Below are positions 52,831-64,000 of a stretch of 64,000 bases of DNA, piece after piece. How positions within the stretch are numbered: the first letter of the stretch is position 1; each line of letters begins with the position of its first letter. The notes beneath the pieces were generated by a model. It was not told the origin of the DNA and did not search any database. It saw nothing but the letters and a program-made list of their open reading frames with translations. The position numbers and the translations under genes were made by a program. Location of the stretch: NCBI GenBank assembly GCA_965153355.1, contig OZ231127.1:90024001-90088000 (forward strand), in the 5' to 3' direction. This DNA comes from Flaccisagitta enflata (lineage: Eukaryota > Chaetognatha > Sagittoidea > Aphragmophora).

Positions 52831-53153
52831 TTTACAAGCTAACCAGCATGTGGACGCATCGTTGTAACCCCGGGTTACTTGTTTTCTTCAGTCCCATATG
52901 CATACAACAAGGTTTGAAATTTAAAACCAAATCAAGTTTAGGTCGTCGTCAGCACGATGTTTGGGGGGGGGGGTGAAGGAAAAAAGAGAGCATTGATTTT
53001 AAAACCACAAAAGCGGGTTTTGTTATGAAACACAAGAATATCAAATTTCGGAGTTTGCTTTTTGCTTTCTCTGACTTGACTTAACCATAAAAGCTTTTTA
53101 CCAAAAAATAATCCCATGGCTTACTATGAGTCAAAGGAAAAAGGGAGTCAGAC

Positions 53154-53499
53154 AACAAGGCCAAGTAGGCCAACAATGCGTCCTTAAAACAAATGCATAT
53201 CCTTTACGAATTTTATTGATGATTTTATGAATGATCAAAGGAACGAATGAATGAATGAATGAATGGTATTGTGAAAGAAATAATGGGTTCCGGTACTGTC
53301 CAGTGAACGAGCCTTGGATTTTGTGCATTATACATTTACATGACTGATGGGCAGACAGACAGACAGACAGACTGACAGACAGACAGACAAACATTACCTC
53401 ATATAAAGATTGAACATTTAGGTTACTGATAGACACATTCGGACCGTACCGACCGACAAACATACATTTCCTCGTATAGCGATGCCAGGACGCATCTAC
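53154..53499 (+). mobile_element. Family A element, ATGCG sub-type, complete
   Basis: AACAAGGCCAAGTAGGCCAAC and AATGCGTCCTT at 5'; (CAGA)n, CGATGCCAGGACGCATCTAC at 3'. ATGCGTCC/GGACGCAT match. Confidence 0.85.
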
Positions 53500-53552
53500 T
53501 ATCTAGGCGGAAAAAATCTTTCGACTTGTAACAAAAACGTATTCATCTATGT

Positions 53553-56269
53553 AACAAGGCCAACACCTATAAGTCGCGTGCGAGACATAAAAAACTGAAT
53601 TGACCTGAATCCTTATTGTATCTTTTTAATCAACTTGACTGAATAGGGAGAAATATAAGAAATGAATAAAATGATTTAGTTGACTAGATTGACTTGAATG
53701 AATTGATGAATAAATCAGCTTAAAGAGGTATTGGAGGCCGTGGAAACTTACCCAATTACAGGCCTGGACCACTGGAAAAAGCGCTGACTTTTGTAATTGA
53801 GTCAAATTAATCAACTCTATCAACCCAATCAATGAAAAATGACTAAACCAGACTTAAACCAGATTTTAACCAGCAGACCTTAACCAGCAGACTTAAACCA
53901 GCAGACTTAAACCGGCAGACTTAAACCAGCAGACTTAAACCAGCAGACTTAAACCAGCAGACTTAAACCAGCAGACTTAAACCGACAGACTTAAACTGGC
54001 AGACTTAAATTGGCAGACTTAAACCCACACACTTAAACCCGCAGACTTTAACTGGCAGACTTAAACTGGCAGACTTAAACCGGCAGACTTAAACCGGCAG
54101 ACTTAAACCAGCAGACTTAAACCAGCAGACTTAAACCAGCAGACTTAAACCAGCAGACTTAAACCAGCAGACTTAAACCAGCAGACTTACACCAACAGAC
54201 TTAAACCAGCAGACTTAAACCAGCAGACTTAAACCAACAAACTTCAACCAGCAGACTTAAACCAGCCGACTTACACCAGCCGACTTAAACCAGCAGACTT
54301 GAAATGACATAACTGACCAAAACATACCAAAAAACATAAATGACCATAACATATCAAAAAACATAAATGACCAAAAAACCAAAAAACCAAAACACCAAAA
54401 AAACAAAAACCAAAATACCAAACACCAAAATACTAAAAAAACGAAAAACCAAAAACCATAGACCAAAAACCAAAAACCAAAAAACAAAAAAACAAAAAAA
54501 CAAAAAAACAAAAACATAACTGACCAAAACATACCAAAAAACATGTTAAATGACCAAAAACCAAAAAACGAAAAACGGAAATACCAAAAAATCAAAAAAC
54601 CAAAAACCAAAAATACAAAAACATAAATGACCAAAACATACCAAAAAACTAAGGTAAACGACCAAAAAAACAAAAAACAAAAACCAAAAAAACAAAAAAA
54701 CAAAAAAACAAAAAAATATAAATGACCAAAACATACCAAATAGCAGCCCAAAGGCAGTAAGTGGTCAGCGGTACCCGTGCCCTGCTTGAGTAGAAAGTGA
54801 TTTAAGTTGAGAGGGAGCAGGGCAGCGGCCCCGAAGGGGACAAAGTCCTGTAGAACACAGGGGGAATCTGTCCGTCCATCCGTCTGTCCGTCTGTCCGTC
54901 TGTCTGTCCGTCTGTCCGTCCGCCCGTCCTTCTGTCTGCCTTCCTTCTGTCCAGGATGCCCTGTTATTCAGATTTTCATTGAATACCATGGAGAAATGAC
55001 AAAAGGCAGTATATGGACAATGGTACCCTTGCCATTCTTGAATAGTTTGTAGGTTAAATTGAGGGAGAAGCAGGCCAGGAGACGGGTCTCTGAGGCCAGA
55101 ATCTGGGTCTCAGAGACCAACTTCTTGGTCTCAGAGGCCAGGATTTGAGTCTCTGAGGTCAGGATTTGGGTCTCTGAGGCTAGGATTTAGGTCTTTGGGG
55201 CCAGAACCTAGGTCTTTGAGGTCAGAATCTGGGTCCCAGAGGTCAGATTCTGGCTCTCTAAGGTTAGAATGTGGGTTTTAGAAGCCAGAATCTATGTTTA
55301 AGGGGCCCAAAAAATAGAACTCAGGCCAGAATTCAGGTTTTCTAGCCAGATTTGGGCCATTTTGCCTGGATTAGGCCTATTTTGCCTGGATTTGGCCCAT
55401 TTTGCCTGGATTTGGGCCATTTTGTTTGGATTTGGGCCATACAGTTTGGATTTGGGCCCCAATGGAGACAAAGCCCTGAGGATGGGGCAGGTGGGGGGGA
55501 TGGACGGACGGATTCCCCCTGTGTTCTACAGGACTTCGTCCCCTTAGGGGCCGCTGCCCAAAAACCATGTTACATGACCAAAAATGACCTGAATTGTCCC
55601 AAGAAACCAAAAAACCAAAAACCAAAAAACCAAAAAACCAAAAAACCAAAAAACCAAAAAAACAAAAAACAAAAAAACAAAAAAACAAAAACAAAAAACA
55701 AAAAAACAAAAAAACAAAAAAGCAAAAAGCCAAAAAGCCAAAAAACCAAATGACCAAAAACTTAAATGACCAAAACCTACCAAAAAACCAGGTTAAATGT
55801 CCAAAAATCCAAAAACCAAAAACCAAAAAACCAAAAACCAAAAACCAAAAAACAAAAAAAAAAAAAACCCAAAAACCAAAAACCAAAAAAAACCAAAAAA
55901 ACCAAAAAAACCAAAAACCAAAAAAACCAAAAATGACCATAACATACCAAAAAACCATGTTAAATGACCAAAAATGACCTGAAATGACCCTAAATGACCT
56001 AAGATGACTTAAAACTACTTTAAATGCCCAAAATCGACACATATGACCTAAATGAACAAAGTGACATAGATGATCAAAAATGACCAAAAATGACTAAAAG
56101 CCACCAAAAATGACCAAAAACAACAAAAAAATGAATCAAAATAACTCCAGACAACCCAAAATGACCAAAAACGACGCAAAAAAGCAAAGTGTTACGGACC
56201 GACGGACCAACCAACCGACCGACCGACCGACGGAGCGGGTTGTAGAGTCGCGTGCACGCGACTAAAAAT
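53553..56269 (+). mobile_element. 2.7-kb family A composite: two minisatellite cores plus nested family B
   Basis: 5' AACAAGGCCAACACC and GTCGCGTGC; (AACCAGCAGACTTA)n 53840-54300; (ACCAAAAAACATAA)-type and ATGACC repeats 54300-54745; family B 54755-55562; more ACCAAAAA repeats to 56150; (ACCGACCG)n; 3' GAGTCGCGTGCACGCGACTAAAAA. 5' GTCGCGTGC is the complement of 3' GCACGCGAC. The same two cores occur at 18037-19210. Confidence 0.82.
54755..55562 (+). mobile_element. Family B element nested in the composite
   Basis: GGTCAGCGGTACCCGTGCCC, GGCAGCGGCCCCGAAGGGG, (GTCCGTCT)n; 21-bp GTCTCTGAGGCCAGAATCTG and TTTTGCCTGGATTTGGGCCA units; right arm TGTTCTACAGGACTTCGTCC then GGGGCCGCTGCCC. Confidence 0.87.
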
Positions 56270-57048
56270 GAATATAAATCAGTTACCAATCCATCAATAA
56301 TTAGTGAGAGTTCCCTTTTACTGAATAAGGGCCGTCCTTAGCTGGGGAAGCGATTTGTAGAGCTTCTTGAGGTACTCTGAAGTGGAGGCCTTCTGGATCT
56401 TTCTCGCAATTTATTTTTATCTCTTCTTTCGCTACATTTAGACTTGTAGCTTACACAAGACTCATCAAATCATGGAAAAATTGGTGACATAAATGAAGCC
56501 CTTCGAATTTGCAAGCAGGCAACGCAAACCGCATCTGTCTAGCTCAACGCATTTAGAAGTAATTGAAGGAAGAGTGAAGTGATACCCTCAGAAGATGGAG
56601 TGAAATGGCAAAAGCGAAACTGACGTATTTCAATCAAAGTTGAATAACTTTTGAACGGAAAGAGCTAGAGAGATGCGGTTTGCGTCAATCTCTTGCAAAT
56701 TTGAAGGGCTTTAATTATCTCACCGATTTTTGATGATTGGTTGATTCTAACCTGAGATATTCATGTAAATGCGCCAAAAGATTTTTTCCGCCTAGATAGT
56801 AGACAGGCAAAACCAGAAACTCGGAAAAATGTTGGGAAATTCTGAAGCCGAAAATTGTGTTCATGGAATCGTTGGATTCACGCTGAGGCCGAAATTGAGA
56901 TTAAAACGTTTCTCTTGTTTATTGCTAGAGGGAGTCTCATATCATATGTATACTTGTATATCGTAGGCCGGTAGGGGGAAAATGGTAAAAGGATGATGAG
57001 GAGAGGAGAGGAGAAGGGGAGGGGGAAGGGAGAGGATCTCTGCTCTGC

Positions 57049-57096
<48 letters not shown>

Positions 57097-57808
57097 AAGA
57101 CAGACAGACAGACAGACAGACAGAATCTAAAGAAACTTAAAGTGAGATTTGGTCGCAGCACGTATTTGTTTGTACCTGGAAGTAATCACGCATTTGATTT
57201 TGTTTTCAAATTCCGGAAACACCGCACAACATAGCAGTCAAATTGCCGTATTCTAGCAAGCGTTTTTTCTTAGGTTTACTGTATTTAGTCCTTTAACAAA
57301 ATTGCAGAATTTAGAACAAAGATTTTTAAATTCAATTACTCCCGCTTATAGAACGGTGAGGGAAGCAAAGCCACATGTTTTCTCATAATGAAACACGACT
57401 CATGATTAAAGTTAAAGCGACGTCAAAGTTATGATTCAGGAAAAGCACAAAAGTGCTGGACATTTATCTCACCTGTTAGTGAAGTGCTCAAATACATGCA
57501 CACTTATGCATCAAATGCCAGAGTTTTTATGAGAGCACCTTTTGGAATATTCAGTATCGGTAAGCCCTTTAAACCCATATTTTTCTTGATAAATATATGC
57601 AAAGTGATTGGTGTCATTTGCAGACCCTATACTTTGCCTTTGAGGTTATTTACAGCTGATTAATCCTGTTAAAGAAAAAAAGGAGAAGAAATAGAAACTC
57701 AACTATAAAATATGGTCTCTTCACCGAGATGCACATACGCGCACCTGCGTGTTAGGCCGAAAAGAGACGGTAAGAAAATAACGCTACTCCCCCCAGACGC
57801 CGAGAAAA
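56270..57808. other. No gene recognised; one (GA)n tract
   Basis: Non-coding by composition. (GA)n at 57051-57092 with (CAGA)n to 57124; GGAGAGG-rich just before. Confidence 0.55.
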
Positions 57809-57990
57809 AACAAGGCCGGATACATAGCTAACCCAGTCGCCTTTACTTGGGCAGGGGCAGTGATCAATACAGATGGTCACTTGGGCATTAGGGGATGGGT
57901 TAGAAGGACACATAAGCTCAAAAAAGCTAAAAAAGTAAATGGTTGATGGACTAACGTACCGACAAAGTGTGACAAAGATGGATGGACGCA
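57809..57990 (+). mobile_element. Family A 5' end, truncated
   Basis: AACAAGGCCGGATACATAGC, CAGTCGCCTTTACTTGGGCA, GGGGCAGTGATC; no 3' hairpin found before 58100. Confidence 0.65.
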
Positions 57991-58149
57991 TTGAGGTGCG
58001 CACTTGGGACGGAATGAGAAAGAAAAAAATGAACAATGTCAACCAAAACTGTCAAGAACGACATTGACAAGGACAGATGAAGAATGAACAGAAGCGGAGA
58101 CATAAAAGAAGGAAAAATTAAATGGAAACGGGAGAATTCATAGCGACCG

Positions 58150-58440
58150 ACCGCGCAAAAAAGAAAAGAAAAGAAAAGAAAAGAAAAGGAAGGTTGAGGA
58201 AGGAAAAGAAAGGACGAGTAAGTAAAAGAAAGGAAAACGAAAAAGTAGATAAAGGAAGGAAAAGGCAGGAAAAAAGAAAGGAAAAGAAAAGAATCGCAAA
58301 TATGAGAAAGGACAAAAATCAAGGAACAGGTAGGAGAAGGAAGGAAAAGAAAGGAAAAGAAAGGAAAAGAAAGGAAAAGGAAGGAAAAGAAAGGAGAAGG
58401 AAGGAAAAGAAAGGAAAAAGGAAAATGAAGGAAATGAGAG
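58150..58440 (+). repeat. Purine-rich (GGAAAAGAAA)n minisatellite
   Basis: About 290 bp of A/G with a 10-bp period; frames across it are artefacts. Confidence 0.9.
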
Positions 58441-58453
58441 GAAATAATAAGAG

Positions 58454-58682
58454 AACAAGTGACGTGGGGTCACAATATCGTTGCGGACGGGTGGGCGGGG
58501 GCATCCAACCCCCATCCACACCCCAAGTCCCCCATGGCCCTACTGACATGCACAAAATGCATCTAAATTGCTCGTTTTTGCACTTTTCGACTCATGTTCA
58601 CGGACCAACGGACCAACGGACCAACGGACGGACGGACGGACGGACAAAGCCTCTTATAGAGTTGCGTGTCCGCAACTAAAAA
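58454..58682 (+). mobile_element. Family A element, GTGAC-type outer hairpin, complete
   Basis: AACAAGTGACGTGGGGTCAC, GTTGCGGACGGGTGGGCGGG, (CGGACCAA)n/(GGAC)n, CCTCTTATAGAG, GTTGCGTGTCCGCAACTAAAAA. Confidence 0.92.
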
Positions 58683-58730
58683 TGAGAAAAGCAAGTTAAA
58701 ATGCACTGAGAAAAGAGTGAAAAGCGAAAA

Positions 58731-58958
58731 AACAAGACCAACACCTAACAGTCGCTTGCGGTTGTTAAGACCATAAACCAACAGACAAGCAGACTAAAGG
58801 ACTAAAAGCCTAAAAGACTAAAAGACTAAATGTAAATTGTTTCGAAATAATTCAAAATACTTAAAAAGAGATAAAACCAAAAAAACAGCTAAGCGTGACG
58901 GACAGCAAACCGACCGACGGACAGAGCGGGTCATAGAGTCGCCTGCACGCGACTAAAA
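58731..58958 (+). mobile_element. Family A element with short ACTAAAAGAC core
   Basis: AACAAGACCAACACCTAACAG and GTCGCTTGCGG at 5'; about five 9-10 bp ACTAAAAG units; CGACCGACGGACAGAGCGGG and GAGTCGCCTGCACGCGACTAAAA at 3'. A minimal version of the large composites. Confidence 0.85.
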
Positions 58959-59199
58959 TAACAATTGCACTGCGATCATGAGAAACTGCTAAACAGAGAC
59001 ATTAAAAGTATGCACTTGAAAAGCCGGCAAAAATCGAGCATTATTAAACTCATGACGCCCCCTTAAGGAGGAATGAGGAACGAGAACAAAAAGGCAAACT
59101 TGCGCCGGTCGGAAACTCCAAGAAACATTTCATTTTTATATGTAAGCAATAAAAATGTGGCAAAAGTTTGTATGCAAAATGTCACGGAGTTAGAGATTG

Positions 59200-59281
59200 G
59201 AATCCATGAGAGAGAGAGAGAGAGAGAGGATGATTCTGTTGAGTCAGACGGTTTTTAGCCAACTCGCGATCGCGTGGACCG

Positions 59282-59315
<34 letters not shown>

Positions 59316-59336
59316 TATATCAGCGCATGCACAGAG

Positions 59337-59394
<58 letters not shown>

Positions 59395-59860
59395 TGGAGA
59401 GAAGAATGAATGTATCATCGAATGACGTCATTTAGCATCGCCGATAGCCAATGAGACGCAGAGAAACAATGACACGCGTGACCAATGAGAGAGCGAGAAA
59501 CACGTTGAATCTAACTCAAGAGGGAGAGAGAGAGTCTGAAAGGAAAGAAGGAGGCGTGGAAATAAGGAGAAATAAGGAGAGACTGATTCATGGCCCAGAC
59601 GAAAGGGAAAGGATAAGGAGGAAGAGGGAATTCGGAGGAAACGGGGATGTCGTAGGAGGAGGAGGAGGAGGAGAGGGAGCGATGGAGGGGGAAAAGCGTA
59701 GGAAGGTTCTTAAAGTTAAGGTATTGAAAAATGAGGGGAAGATGAGGAGGAGGAGGAGGAGAGGGATGGGAGGAGAGGGGGAAGCGTATTGAAGAAGGAG
59801 GGGATGAGGAGGAGGTGAGGGATCGGAGCGGAGGAAACGGAGGAAATAGTGGTCAAAGTG
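59200..59860 (+). repeat. (GA)n and GGA-rich tracts
   Basis: (GA)n at 59206-59229, 59280-59317 and 59339-59389, then GGAGGA-rich sequence to about 59830. No coding support. Confidence 0.85.
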
Positions 59861-60930
59861 GAGACAAGACAAAAGGAAAGAAGACACTTTAGAAGAAATG
59901 TAAAGGAAATATTGGTCAAGAGTTAGGTGCAATGGTGAAAGAAGGGAGGGAATAAAGGAGAGGAAGGATTCTACTTTCTAGAACAAGGCAAAGTCGAAAT
60001 ATAAAAGATGAACAGGGAGAGCGGAAAGGTGGAGGGGGGGAAAGAAAAGATGGGGCTTTTGTTAAATTAACTACTGTCCTGTTCCTGCACGTAGAGATGA
60101 AGAGCAAAGAGAAAATGGGAGAAGGGAGAGGAGCGGGGGAGGGAGGGGGGGGGCTGATTGGGGGCGCAAGAGCGATTTAATTCGCGTGAGAAACCAAAAC
60201 TGCCATGATTGGCCGACGGAAAGCAATTTGGACGATTCAGAATTGGATTACTGGACTGATTACTCACCACTGTTTAGGGCAATTGACAAAATTTACGACT
60301 TTGAATGCTAGAATGTGTCAAGGCCGTGATTTTCCCAGCATTTCAACATTGTGCAGGGTGTTTCAAAAAAAAATTTTTTTCTTTGATCGGCTCATCCTCA
60401 TCAGGGGGCATGGGGGGACAAATTATAAGACACTTACCGTTTTTATTTTTTTCAATTTCATCCATCTCCCGTTTTTTTAGCAACAAAAACTGTATTTTCT
60501 GCTTTTATATTGATCCCGCGTCTTCGTCATTTTGATTTTGCCAACCATTGTTTCAGTATACATTGACTTACGGGTTTATATCATGATTCGACTCAATTCT
60601 TGCTTGATTGCGCTAAAGAGATTACCGGGTTGGATGCCGTTTTACCTTTTACAACAAGATTTAATTCGAAGTCAGTTGTAAACGTCGCAGAAATAATCAC
60701 GCTGCGTCATGTAAATTAAGCTTTCCTCGAAAATTGCAAAATTGGCTGCAGACGCGCCGCTAGTGCGTTTGCTTGCTCCGAACAGATATCCCACCTATTC
60801 CACACATGTTAAATGTTTTTTTTATCCTCTGTATGTGTACATGGCTTCTGAGGCAATGGAAATGATGAAGCTGGGTTGGCCGACAAAGACGGGAGACACT
60901 GATATTGACGTTGTCTATCGAGAAGCTAGA
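59861..60930. other. No gene; MITE-related fragment at 60345-60480
   Basis: CAGGGTGTTTCAAAA and TTTTTCAATTTCATCCATCTCC resemble the fold-back element at 21384-21903. Otherwise unremarkable. Confidence 0.5.
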
Positions 60931-60939
60931 AATCAATCT

Positions 60940-61114
<175 letters not shown>

Positions 61115-61317
61115 GGTATGTAGGTCAGTGTGAATAAATGCAACACTAATATTCTCTACTGCCCCTGCCCACCCGTTCGCGACCTCTACCCTATGCTGGG
61201 CTTGTTTAACTCGTCTTTGCAATCGATACAATAGATATTGTCTAGATATCAATCATATCATAACAAACAAAAGAGCTTTTAATAGTTTATTTTTCAAACA
61301 TAATTCTTCTTAACTCA

Positions 61318-61976
61318 TTTTTATTCGCGGACACGCGACTCTACACCTTGCCGTGTCGGTCGGTAGGTCGGTAGGTCCGTCGGTCGGTCCTTCCGTCCCA
61401 TTTTTGAATTCCGGGCGGCTTTTGCTTTACACTTTTTTTTTTTATAAGAACGTCATTTTTTGAGCAAGCCTTCAATGTTCTTAAATTTTGAGCAGTTTTA
61501 AGGCTTGAATGTTCTTAAATTCTTCTTAATTTAAATATACTTTTTAACCTTCAATTAAGAACGTTCTTAATTAGTTTTCAGTTTCTCATTAAGGAGAAAA
61601 TGATGAAAAATGTCAATAAAACAATAAAAGAGCAGATTTAAATATTTTAAATAAAGATCAATGAAAGTAGAAAAATATGCTAAGTAAAGTTAGACATGAT
61701 TTGCTGAACAGAAGAGATACAGAGTCCGTTCAGTTACAAAGAACAATTGATTAAAAAAAGCCCAGGAAAAAAAATGTTCTTAGATTTTTAGGATTTTAAG
61801 CCTAATGTTCTTAAATTTTTGAAGAAATGAAGCCTTCCAATGTTCTTAGCATGTTCTTAGATTTCTAACGATTTGAAGCCTAACGTTCTTATAAACTTGG
61901 TTCTTATAAAAAAAAATAAGTGTACTGCTCCTGCCCAACTGGCCGCGACTGTCCTGCCGTGTATCCGGCCTTGTTT
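61318..61976 (-). mobile_element. Family A element interrupted by a TA-MITE
   Basis: ATTCGCGGACACGCGACTC, (CGGTCGGT)n, GCGGCTTTTGCTTTA at left of the insertion; TACTGCTCCTGCCCAAC, CCGCGACTG and GTGTATCCGGCCTTGTTTTT after it. Joined, the text equals the uninterrupted copy at 20311-20450. Confidence 0.92.
61430..61922. mobile_element. TA-MITE with CACTTTTTTT...TATAAGAACG ends
   Basis: Left end CACTT and T-run then TATAAGAACG, right end GGTTCTTATAAAAAAAAATAAGTG; TA on each side. AATGTTCTTA units recur inside. Copy 43552-43669 is a shorter relative. Confidence 0.92.
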
Positions 61977-62577
61977 TTTATTTTCTGTCTGAATGACATC
62001 TACTGTATCGTTCCGTAGTTCCGTTCAAAAAAAATTCTGTACATGTTCAGTCCAGACTATTTTGCCGTTTTGACAGAAAACAGAAAATCCTCCAAATTCA
62101 TTTCATGAGTTCAGCCTAACGATTCTAACATTCTTGCCACCCAGGTGGATTGTCAAAAATTTGCGTGAACAACATATATCGATCGACCGACGCCCCCCCC
62201 CCCCTTCTTGCTTTGACGTCCGTAAAAAGATCGTTCCAAGGTTTCTCCGTGCATAAAACGAACGGTCCCAAACAACTTAAAATGATAACTATTTACGATG
62301 AATAACAAGATTTAAGTCTCAGTCCACGCGAGCAGCCAATTTGGTGTGTCAGTTTCTTCTTATAACAATATCTAAATAAAATTGGATATACAACTACTTA
62401 AATTTGCAGGGGTATTGATATAAAAGGTTAAATATATATTTGGGCCAGGGCATTGGTGCAAAAACACCTATTAACACCCAAACACTTAAATGTACTTTCT
62501 ATCCGACAAACTAAGAATCAAAGCATATTATGGTTACATGCTCGCAAAAAAAAATGAATAAAATGTTTTCTTTTTTT

Positions 62578-63095
62578 TTTGGCAGCGACCCCAAAAGGCC
62601 GACTTCTTGTAGAACATATGAGAGAATTTTCATAAATCCATCCATATATCCATTCTCTCCCCCCTTGAAGCCTAAAACCTTAGTCCCGCCCATGCGGCCT
62701 GAGTCCAACCTCCTCAGCCTAACATTGACCCGCAAAACTTGAAATTAGCTCTCACAGGCCTAAAGTTATTCCTCATACGTATAAAATCTGCACTTACCAA
62801 TCTTAGACCAACCCTTACATGCTAACAATTAGTCCTCACAAGACTGAAATCTTTCTTAACAGGTTTGAGATCAGCCCTCTTCACACAAAAGCCTTATTGC
62901 ACAAAGGCTTGAAATCAAGCCTCCAAAATAGCTAGACAGATGGATGATGTAAAAAAATTTATTTCTGTTTTTCAAAGAACACTGTTTAATTGAAACTGCT
63001 GCCCTGCTCTTGCTTCACGAGCTTGGTATATCAACAAAGTATAGCAAGCAGGGCAATAGGTACCGCTATCTATAAGAGATCCTTGAAGTATTGAT
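62578..63095 (+). mobile_element. Family B element, degraded
   Basis: TGGCAGCGACCCCAAAAGGCC, CTTGTAGAACATA, a core of CCTCACAGGCCTAAA-type units, CTGCTGCCCTGCT...AGCAGGGCAATAGGTACCGC. Confidence 0.7.
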
Positions 63096-63720
63096 TATAA
63101 AATTTGCAGATTTAAAAAAAAAATGTTCAGTGATATAGGTCATTAATTCAAAGACTTATAAAAAAAATATCTTATATTTTTTTATATATTAAAAATCAAT
63201 TTAGAATATGAATTTAACTGGAATTTGTTTTTAATTAATCTAAATGTATATTAAATTTTTTTAAAGATATAATTTATCTTTAAAAACAGTAATAAAAAAG
63301 TTTTTTATTCAATGATTAAAAAGCTTTTAAAAATCTAGATTTTCAATTTTAATAGCTTTAATGATTTTATATGTCTTTTAAATTTAAGTTAAATATTTGT
63401 AAAAAATATATTTCAAAGAAATCAAAAATTTTAAAAATAAAAATAAATTGATTATTTCATTCATAATCAATTAGATTTTAAACACTTATTTTTCAATTTA
63501 TTTAATATTTTAAATACATCAAAATTATTTAATATCTAAATTTTTAAGACAAGTTTTTTTAATTACTTTATAAAAATATGTTATTATAAAATAAGTTTTT
63601 TGTGTATTTGATTTTATGTAATCTTATAAATAAAAGTAGATTTATTTATTATGTTATCATAAGTCATTTAATTATATATTATTTATTCCTCAAAAATTTT
63701 TTTTTATTAATTATTCAATC
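63096..63720. other. Extremely AT-rich tract
   Basis: About 625 bp with very few G or C, many AAAT/TTTA/TATA words and no open frame or tandem period that I can see. Confidence 0.85.
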
Positions 63721-63822
63721 ATTTTGAATGCTTTGACCTTGAATTTTCCCCTTCGTTTGCACCTTGACTTAGAGCAAAAAGAGCTTGTCGTATAGCAGAG
63801 AGAGAGAGAGAGAGCAAAAGAG

Positions 63823-63856
<34 letters not shown>

Positions 63857-64000
63857 CTGATCTTGTCTTGATATAAGTTTTGCATTGCACTGGCCCTAAT
63901 ACTCCCCACTCCCCAGAGTACAAGCTGGGTTTGAAACAATGCAACGGCCAACGATGCGTGATTCAACTTCCTGCTGGCAACAGTAGCAGCTGCCGCGGAG
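63721..64000. other. Window end, short GA repeats, no gene assigned
   Basis: (GA)n at 63799-63816 and 63825-63854. The last 90 bp have higher G+C and could border an exon outside the window, but nothing is identifiable. Confidence 0.4.

Overview
This window is nuclear DNA from an intron-rich animal. The evidence is GT-AG introns throughout, a leucine-rich repeat/guanylate kinase (LRGUK) gene, a complete SPAST (spastin) gene with its N-terminal membrane segment, tRNA genes inside introns, tRNA-derived SINEs, a LINE fragment, several MITE families and very dense microsatellites. The phylum is not proven. A secreted H-type-lectin-like gene and many short elements with subterminal inverted repeats plus (ACGG)n tracts, resembling oyster 'pearl' elements and Helentron-derived HINEs, would fit a mollusc or another lophotrochozoan. 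That is inference only.

Layout. 1-3013 (+): last four exons of LRGUK. 3735-8081 (+): a seven-exon gene of about 270 codons that I do not recognise, with two antisense tRNA-Cys(GCA) genes in its second intron. 12032-45782 (-): all nine coding exons of SPAST, which join in frame to 1,137 codons (1,136 residues plus stop), nearly twice the human length because of low-complexity linkers. 34712-42283 (+): a three-exon secreted coiled-coil/H-type-lectin-like gene lying wholly inside SPAST intron 1 on the opposite strand. From 45.8 kb to 64 kb I find no gene, only repeats.

The non-coding part is organised. One family, called family A here, has a hairpin at each end and a 9-nt motif near the 5' end that is complementary to one at the 3' end. 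Base changes in the motif are matched at the other end in three sub-types (TTGCG, TCGCG, ATGCG). Its interior differs completely from copy to copy: (ACGG)n, 9-10 bp and 14-15 bp minisatellites, TTAGGG-like repeats, or other transposons. A second family (family B) is a fold-back element whose arms enclose a roughly 21-bp minisatellite. MITEs with clear target duplications are nested inside both, in places four levels deep.

A separate pattern concerns genes. At least seven exon edges are accompanied by a partial tandem copy of themselves, the clearest being about seven copies of the 3' half of SPAST exon 6 with its splice donor, separated by (CAA)n. About half of the introns carry a microsatellite within 5-80 nt of the splice donor.
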